The notes under the pieces: model-generated
Seen by the model: only the letters and a program-made list of their open reading frames with translations
Told to the model about the DNA's origin: nothing
The model's database searches: none
NCBI GenBank assembly: GCA_023313575.1
Contig: JAJTTP010000008.1
Span: 1-64,000, forward strand
Direction: 5' to 3'
DNA from: Eutypella sp. D-1
Taxonomy: Eukaryota > Ascomycota > Sordariomycetes > Xylariales > Diatrypaceae
Length of the DNA: 64,000 nucleotides
Made by a program: the position numbers and the translations under genes
Shown: one piece after another, positions 57,009 to 64,000 of the stretch
How positions within the stretch are numbered: position 1 is the stretch's first letter
Layout: each line of letters starts with the position of its first letter

Positions 57009-58382
57009 TCAGTTGCCGGTGTTTCCGCTAGGAGGAGAGGAGTACACGAAGGGGGTACTGCTGGTAGGCACGTCGAGTGGGACGCCGAAGTACTCGAGCT
57101 CGACCTGACGGGTGTTGAGGAAAGTGGTATTTCCAAACCAGCGATCAATGTCGGACTGGCCCATGAGCTTCATCTCAGTGATCATCTCCTGGCGAATGAT
57201 GTCAAGCATCCGCGTAACGCCCTCTTCGCCGAAGATGTTGGCGTACATTGGAGAGCGGCCCAGACCTACAGCCCTCACACCAAGGGCGAGCAACGTCAAC
57301 ACATGTGTTCCACGCCGCACGCCGCCATCGGCGTAGATTTCAATCTGGTCAAAGACCTCTGGATATTGTCGGTGCACGTCGAGGAGGATCTCAACGGCGG
57401 TGGGCACGCCGTCAACTTGCCGGCCGCCGTGGTTTGACAGGTATACAGCCGGGAAGCCGAGGTCGGCGCACACCTTCACGTCGTGCGCCGTCTTGACACC
57501 CTTTGGTACGATGGGTAGGTCTGTCAGTGTGCGTAGCCGGTTCAGCGCCTCTATGGTGAAGGTAGAACTGTGGGCTGACTCGCCGCCGCTTGTGAAACGT
57601 AACGACCGATCCCGCACGCCGTTGATGCCAGTGTTGTCCACGGTGAGGAACAGCGCCCGAAAACCGTTATCCTCCATGCGGGAAAGCTCGTCCCGAAGTC
57701 GGTCCTCGTCTGCCCAGATGTATTCTTGGTGGAACATGACCTGGCCATCCTGCGCCGCCGCCGCGATCTCCTCAATATCGAGGGTCGACGAGATGGAAGG
57801 CGCATATAGGATGCCCGCTTTACCGGCAGCCCTGACCAAGTTGGCTTCGGCATTGGGGTGCGCACGCCCCGCGCTCGCAGCTGGAGCGATGAAGAATGGT
57901 GCAGAGAAGTTATAGCCTAGGATCGTGGTACTGCGGGGACTGAGTCAATATTGACTCATGAATAGACCCTCCAAATCGCAAGGGAAGTGGCATACTCAAG
58001 GTTTATATCAGATACATCAGAGAAACTGAAACCATTCAAACGGATCTTGCGCCATATTATGAGGTTGTTGATGTAAGCTGTGATCGATGCCTATCAGCGC
58101 TAGCTCAAGATGTTGAAATCAGGTTTGATATATAGACGTACTGGTCTCATCCAATGCGGCTGTACGATAATAGGCATAGTCCCGGGGCCTCAAGGCGTTC
58201 TTAGCCGCAATCTGGAAGTCATTCACCGTGATCATATCGGTGAGAGGCGGGACCTGACCCGTTGTCCAGGGACCGGTATCTAGACCCGTATCTGCGATAC
58301 CCTCGTCGAGCTCTTGATCGACGTCGGCCGCATAGCCAATCTTGGTGAGCCCTAAGGCCAATAAGGCAAGAGAACGAAGCAT
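57009..58382 (-). CDS. Secreted FMN-dependent 2-hydroxy-acid dehydrogenase (lactate-oxidase type)
   Basis: Flavoprotein oxidising L-2-hydroxy acids such as lactate or glycolate. Exons on the minus strand: 58382-58142, 58077-57996, 57930-57009, giving 414 residues. Residues 1-19 look like a signal peptide (MLRSLALLALGLTKIGYAA), unlike the cytosolic or mitochondrial enzymes of the family, and no cytochrome b5 domain is present. The TIM-barrel motifs are all there: GYNFSAPFFIAPAASAGRAHP, KAGILYAPSISSTLDIEEIA, VMFHQEYIWAD, the FMN/substrate Lys in IVPKGVKTAHD (about 251), and the active-site YLSNHGGRQVDG with catalytic His275 and Arg278, followed by IYADGGVRRG and VGLGRSPMYAN. The short exon 2 restores YINNLIIWRKIRLNGFSFSDVS before the conserved TTILGYNFSAPF. 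Exact substrate unknown. It borders the long gene-poor stretch. Confidence 0.9.
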
Positions 58383-61300
58383 CCTTCACCACCTTGATAA
58401 TATGAATAACGAGTGTTGGGTTAATTACTTAAAAGAAAAACATATGCCAGAACCAACCAATATATACTGGCACTGTTTCTCCGCATGTGAGAAGTTTTAA
58501 TAGAAAGAGAAGAAGATAGAAAGAAAACTAAAAGTGGATTGCGACCGCGACAACTAGAGCGGTTCACCCCGTATTCATACTTATCATGAATGAGCTTAGA
58601 GTAGGCAAGGGAAAGCGCAAGAAAGAGTGGCGTGGCAGTGTATTTCCCCTTTTTGACCGGGCTGACAGTACCCACAGGCGTGCAGATGCAAGAAGACATA
58701 GGGGCGGCGCGGCGGCATGCTTTTTCAATTTTTTTCCCCCCATTTTGGCAGGATCCGATCGGGCTGTTCCAGCAATACGTGCAGTTGCCGCTCGTATGGT
58801 ACTTTGACGCGAAGGATCGACCCTGATCGAGTGCCGAGTAATTGCCTGGTCCTGGTTTTTAATCGTTGAGACGTTATGGAAAGGCTAGAAGTCACTTCGT
58901 ATTGGGCTGGCTTAGTGTGGTAGCGGCAGTAGATACAATGAGCGCTCGCTGCTGCTGCTATTCGCTAAAAACTAGCATATTGATAACTTCGAAGTATATG
59001 TGTGGGTAGTCGAGAGCGACCAGCGCCCGTGGCGCTGGTAGCGAAATTACAGACGTGCCGCCAGCGCGGACGTTCACGGCACGAAGCGAAGAGTTGTATC
59101 CCTGACGGCATGACGGGGGGGGGGGGGACCTAGGATCAAGGCCCCTGTCAGTGCTGGAACGGCGTTAGGTAGTAGTTACCAATAACAACCATGACTACCG
59201 ATGACCGCCAGCCGCCGCGCGCCGCCTTCACAGCTGTTATGCCATCTGTGGGCGTATGCAGGTTTCAGCTTCTGGTCCAGTAATAGCAATATATTTCATT
59301 TTCGTCTATATCTTTCATGACACTGATTGGGCTGGATACAGGAGATTAATCAATGATGTTGTGTAGAGGAATTTTAGGTATTGGTTCTGCTGTATAACAA
59401 ATTCCTGTTGGCGCTATTTTACGAGAATGACGCCCCCTTAAAAGATTCGACGATGTTACTATATTAGCCTATAGGAAGAGAGGTATCAAGTATCACATAC
59501 CCTATTCGGAGCGACACTGATTGTGGAGACCCCGATTAAGCTTAAATCAACCTTGAAACTGTATTTATATGTAACTTAATGTAAGTACGTGCCCAGGTGC
59601 TCAGTATATATTACATTTATATATTTCAACACATGTAATCACCTGAGCATGGTTTATAAGTCAACTTGTTATCAGCAGTCGTGACATATCCCCCACACGA
59701 AGTACTGGAGTTGTATCAGTCGTATCGTGTTGTGGCTCAGACCAGACCCACGATACGTTACTTCATTTTCTGCGGTTAGTAATTTTTACACGCCAGTGGC
59801 ACCCGAGGGCAAGCTAAGTTGCTCGTTATTCCATCCCTTTGGCAGTTACCTAATAAGAGAAGCTGTTCGCTTACTTATTTAATATGCGATATCATACAGG
59901 CTTTGGTTAGTCGTGTTTGCATTCCCGTCCAGTCACTTGCGGTCTTTGCGCGTGAGAGACTGGCTTGACTAAGAGGTTGAGAGGCTTCCCAAGCCAATTC
60001 AAACGTCCTGGCCTGCGTTTATCAGAGTTTTCATGCAGAGGTGATCGAACTTGCATGGTCATCGGAACGGCTGGATCAAAGGATCGGCAGCCACCATTAC
60101 TCCTTGTGTTGCATTGCGGCTGACATGTATAGTGATCGTCCTTCCCCATCACGCTTATTGGCTCGTTGGATTGTCTTAACATCCACTGTTGAAATGGGGA
60201 CGGTGAAGTGTCTCGAACCCGAAGACCCGGTGCTGTGCTCTTTTCTTTTCTCCATTGTTTTCCTTCTTCCCACCCTCCTAGTTGATCTCGGAAAAGGGAA
60301 AAGCTGAGATCGTGGCAATGAACGATCTTGTTCGAATCAGCGACGGATAATTCTTCCGAAGCAACACTAGATAGCTCGTAAAAGATATACCTTCGGGCCG
60401 CTCGACATGGTACTCGAGGCTCGCGATAAATATCCACTCATCGATCGCCAAGACGGCCTAAAATAAGTTCGTGGCATCCAACTTCCGAAGTTAGTCTACA
60501 TGGTAACATAAGTAAGCCGCAGGACAACTACCTCATTTCGTCTTCAGCAGCCACCCATCCTTCAACGCACATATCAATGTAACCACTCATGCACAGGAGC
60601 TGCAGCGGTTGCATAATCCGCCGCTATGGTCTACTCTGCACCTAAGGGCATACATACACGTGTGTATCCCCACAGCATAGCGTCTTTCCGTGAGTGCCCG
60701 CCTTCAGGTGGATGGGGTATGTATCTACATAGTACTCAGCGACTGTACCATGCAAGCAATGTAGCCTCTCACGGGTCTCGCTACAACCCCGCCGCCACTC
60801 GACTCCCTTCTCCCACCGAGGTCAGACGGGCCTCGGCCCTATACGTGTCGTCCGTAGAAACAGGTGATCGTAGGAACTGCGTATATCATGGAGACGCGAT
60901 TCGTGGCATCTCGTTAGAATGCAGAGAAAATCTAACCATGTGGTCACCTGCTGGGCGCCATAGACAAACAATCTTTGGGATCTTATAGATTCTCTATCAT
61001 CCCCCCCCCCCCGTGCACCGTCCTTACCCCATAGTATTTTTCTGTACGTCTAGCCCCTTATAGTGGGATCGCGTGGTATCACAAACTTCGCGGTACTTTT
61101 TGTCGCTGGCGAGCAATTGTGACCGTAAACTGCGGACATCCGAAAGTCGCAGTGTACTGCGAATTTAAAAGATCCCAGTTCCTCCAACCCACACGTCGCC
61201 AAAGTTGAGTGCTCCGTGCTGAGGCCGTAATCCCACATGTGCGTAGTACATTGCGACACCGCGTGCGTTGTCAGGGTGCTGTGCCTACTGTAAGCAACAG

Positions 61301-62532
61301 CTACCTATCTGTCAGCTGGATGCCTGAAATGAGTTGATTGCAACGGGTCGCACCCTAATCCCACCTACCCTGTCTACCAAGCAGGCACGATCAGGGTTGG
61401 ATGGGGTGAGAATCCTAAGTAGGTAGATGTGTGTCTGACCTGCTTCTAACCGAGGCGAGCAGGGTTGGCCAAACCGGTTTATCTAAAGTCCTGCAATCCT
61501 GCCGTCATTGACCTCTTTCTCAAACAAATATGCAGACTTTGTAAACAGGCGTCTTCGTTATCTTTATGCCCAGCCGCGGTGGTACCTGCAGGACACGGCA
61601 CGTCGGGGTTCCTGTTGGATATTTTCCTGTTCAGGTGCGGTGTGGCGTTCTAGATCATCCAGGCCTAGGCTCGTTCAGCTCCTCCCCTGGGACAGATCTT
61701 CTCAATTACCGGAAATCCAGTCACGTCTATCACGTTTCTCATCTCATTTGACAGATACTAATGCGTATTAACGGGACAGTCACGCGTATGGTCCGAAGAG
61801 AGAAGGGGGGGGGGTGGAGAACGGGAAGTTACCTCGAGGTAACCACTCGTGTGACCCAATCGAAGAGAAGTAGCTATCGACATATCACCAGAAGAACTAT
61901 TGACAAGTAAACCATCTAATCTGAGGTGTGTTCGGTTTCATTGAGTTTGTATGCTGAGATACGTTGACGATCCGATGCCTTCGGCAATTACGCCGACCAT
62001 TTCATTCTAGCTTGACCAGTTACCTCTTCATCTTCCTTCTGACCATCGTGTAGTTTTCATCGTCTTCGTCAGTAGACTCGTCCCATTAGTCCCCTGGAAA
62101 CACGACATCGTAAAGTGCCAGTAGGTATGGGATTCCTTTGACCCGTAGTGTTAAGTATAATAATGTTATATATGTTGTTAATCTACAGAAGGAACGAGGA
62201 GAGTACAACATTGACTCATATGGTTCGTAGACTCATCGTCGCCGCCAGTATATACGCTGCTACTCGGAGAGCATATCTAGATGCTATCCCTATCCTTAAC
62301 ATTATATATACTTTCCTCTATGTCATCGTCCTATCACCTTATCACTGCCCCCTCCCCCTGCCTCTCACACCTTGCGCCTTGCACCTTGTCAGAATGAGTA
62401 AGTATTCAATATCCACCAGCATCCCCATACCGATTCTTAGGTCTATTTCCTACTATGTATACACTCACGTTCGACAGGTAGACTCAAAGAAGAAAGGGCA
62501 TAATAATAACTGATGGTATGAGGCTTGAAAAT
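58383..62532. other. Gene-free interval, 4.1 kb
   Basis: No supported gene on either strand. It includes long G or C homopolymer runs (G13 at 59115-59127, C12 at 61001-61012, G10 at 61805-61814). Open frames such as 59907-60437 (minus) and 62148-62513 (plus) lack any recognisable feature. The left end is the promoter of the FMN dehydrogenase; the right end is the 3' flank of the hydrolase. Confidence 0.5.
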
Positions 62533-64000
62533 CTAATCATCGTCGTCGCGTAGCCCGGTTAGTGGGCCCGCGAGGCCCTGCATGCGTCGGCCGAGGAGGT
62601 CGTCAGAGCTGTCGAGCCTAACGAGGCTTCTATTTGACTTGGTGCTGCTGGTCCTCGTGTGGCCCCTATGTTTCTGCTGCAGCTTTCCCCGCTTCGTGCG
62701 CCTGTTGCCCCTCCTCTCAGCATCGACCATGGTGCTGTCCCCATCCGCTTCTTCGTTGCCGGGGTCGGTATCCCTTGCCGTCTCGTTACCTCCCTCTGGC
62801 AGCGACGGCGATCCCGTATCCTTGCGTCTCTTCGCCTCATCACTAGTGGTGCGGCCGCGCATACGTGTCATTGAGATCTCTAGGGGGCGGTCCTCATCGC
62901 CGCTAGACTCCACGCGCCGGTGATGGCGGGGATCGTGGCCGGATACATGGGCCCCATCGCCTCCATTCACCTCTCCTTTCTGCCTCTCGTAGGTGGAAGA
63001 AAGGCGTGTCTGCTCTAGCTGTAGCCGCTGCTTCCGCGCCTGGTCGCGCGTCTCGGCGGCGCTGAGCAACTCGGCGGCCCAGCGCGCGCATCGGTCGATC
63101 AATTTCCAAGCCGGTGGGTACAGGAGCGGGAACTGCGTGAACCCGTGGCTTATGCCGGGAATAAGAATCACCTCCGCAACATCCTTCTCATCGAATTCCT
63201 CAGCCTTTCCAATCCCTTGCGCTACGCCGTTCTCGGGTCGTTGCTGGGTAGAGGACGCGTTGTGGAGTGCCCGCTTGGCACGGCGCAAGCGGCCCGCAAA
63301 GATGACAGTGTCATCGACGAGGGGGTCGCGTTCGCCCGTAAGGAAATATGTCTTGGGGAAGCGCTGGAGCAGAAAATCGGGTGCTAGGATCGGAGATAGT
63401 AGGTAGTCCTGTGAGAAGTCCGGCCGGTTATGGGGGCCAATGTAGAGGATGATCATGGCGCGCATCATCTCAGGGGTCAGTATGCGGTCGTTGAAATACG
63501 ATATCATAGACGCCATTGCGAGCCGTGTCCGCATCGGCTCGGAACGGTGTGACACCGATTGGGTGACCCCAGCCTCCCGCTTCGACGCCGCTACTGAGCG
63601 TTGGTCCGTCGACCAAGACTGACGGTTCGCATGCGAATAGGCTGGCTGGGGACTTTTTGAGGCGTTGCTGCTATCTTTGTCTGCCGTAACCTCACCATTT
63701 GAAACCTTCGACGTTCCATTATCTTGCTCGCCGTCCTCGTCATCAGATTGGTGCGGTGTCCCCACCAAATCGTTGTATTGCATATTCTTATCACGGAGAT
63801 AATCCTTGTTAGTGCCTCTCATCCGACGGTCCTTGATCAGAGACATCTGCTCGTCAGACATCCAGTTCCCAATGTTCATGTCCAAGCCAGGGTAGAGTAA
63901 CACGAGCCCATCGGGTATGGGAAGCTCGGTCTCGACTGGAGAAGGGCGCCGGTTCGTGGTTGTGCTCTCGATGACCATCAAAGTCATGGCGGTCGCGAGA
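62533..64000 (-). CDS. HSL-type alpha/beta-hydrolase (lipase/esterase), 5' end cut by the window
   Basis: C-terminal part of a hormone-sensitive-lipase-like hydrolase, which cleaves ester bonds of acylglycerols or other lipophilic substrates. The frame is open from 62533 to the right edge. An ATG exists at 63987, but the codons before it (Leu-Ala-Thr-Ala) continue a typical post-nucleophile helix, so the real start and the GDSAGG serine motif lie outside the window. Visible here: DGLVLLYPGLDMN; a ~100-residue Asp/Ser/Asn-rich insertion of low complexity (around 63580-63830); SPILAPDFLLQRFPKTYFLTGERDPLVDD, supplying the acid residue; and LIPGISHGFTQFPLLYPPAWKLID, supplying the catalytic His. 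A long Arg/Glu/Ser-rich basic tail, probably disordered, ends the protein at residue 484 counted from the internal ATG. The insertion and the tail resemble those of large fungal HSL-like lipases. Confidence 0.82.
   Translation of the reverse strand, partial: LATAMTLMVIESTTTNRRPSPVETELPIPDGLVLLYPGLDMNIGNWMSDEQMSLIKDRRMRGTNKDYLRDKNMQYNDLVGTPHQSDDEDGEQDNGTSKVSNGEVTADKDSSNASKSPQPAYSHANRQSWSTDQRSVAASKREAGVTQSVSHRSEPMRTRLAMASMISYFNDRILTPEMMRAMIILYIGPHNRPDFSQDYLLSPILAPDFLLQRFPKTYFLTGERDPLVDDTVIFAGRLRRAKRALHNASSTQQRPENGVAQGIGKAEEFDEKDVAEVILIPGISHGFTQFPLLYPPAWKLIDRCARWAAELLSAAETRDQARKQRLQLEQTRLSSTYERQKGEVNGGDGAHVSGHDPRHHRRVESSGDEDRPLEISMTRMRGRTTSDEAKRRKDTGSPSLPEGGNETARDTDPGNEEADGDSTMVDAERRGNRRTKRGKLQQKHRGHTRTSSTKSNRSLVRLDSSDDLLGRRMQGLAGPLTGLRDDDD

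Noticed and set aside
62148..62513. 121-codon plus-strand hydrophobic open frame
   Set aside because: Ile/Tyr/Leu-rich by base composition, no domain, and it lies in the 3' flank of the hydrolase.
1..64000. CRISPR arrays, bacterial operons or rRNA genes
   Set aside because: No regularly spaced direct repeats, no Shine-Dalgarno-linked gene runs and no rRNA-like sequence; the window is clearly eukaryotic and fungal.

Overview
The window comes from a filamentous ascomycete (Pezizomycotina, most likely Sordariomycetes). The evidence is short GT-AG introns of about 50-100 nt with CTAAC-type branch points, fungal-only protein families (CYP53 P450, ACS-family transporters, Zn2Cys6 regulator, secreted GMC and FMN oxidoreductases), and an AT-rich island whose mutations are C-to-T / G-to-A, the mark of repeat-induced point mutation (RIP). 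Gene models below were spliced by hand; every exon chain was checked for frame. || Layout. 1-8345 is a RIP-destroyed transposon island. It holds a Ty3/Gypsy chromovirus on the + strand (reverse transcriptase, RNase H, integrase, GPY/F-like and chromodomain remnants, roughly 1-3950), then two inverted copies of a ~435-bp unit (4626-5057 and 6066-6505) with very unequal RIP damage. 8346-13064 is a transition zone with one orphan gene carrying two CX2CX6C motifs. 13065-22680 is a metabolic block: an ACS/MFS anion transporter (+), a TauD/TfdA-type Fe(II)/2-oxoglutarate dioxygenase (-), a Mup1-like methionine permease (+) and a CYP53 benzoate-hydroxylase-type P450 (-). 23773-26224 is the housekeeping ribosome-biogenesis gene SDA1 (-), followed by a secreted GMC oxidoreductase (-), an F-box-like and a 2EXR/F-box-like protein (+), glutamate decarboxylase (+), a conserved 102-aa protein (-), two proteins of unknown function (+) and a Zn2Cys6 regulator (-, to 45078). 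About 12 kb (45079-57008) then carries no gene I can support, without a RIP signature. It ends at a secreted FMN-dependent 2-hydroxy-acid dehydrogenase (-). After another ~4 kb without genes, the window ends inside an HSL-type alpha/beta-hydrolase (-) that is cut by the right edge. || How genes may work together. The transporter, TauD dioxygenase and methionine permease are adjacent and fit an organosulfur-scavenging locus; a 9/10 match to the CYS3/MetR bZIP consensus lies between the last two. This is inference from family roles. || Most notable observation. The ACS transporter needs a 2-nucleotide exon (13639-13640) between two well-formed introns to keep its frame; with it, a complete 507-residue protein results. 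Also notable are the asymmetric RIP of the inverted repeat pair, and a compact 3-exon gene (36470-36888) with a 17-nt first coding exon.
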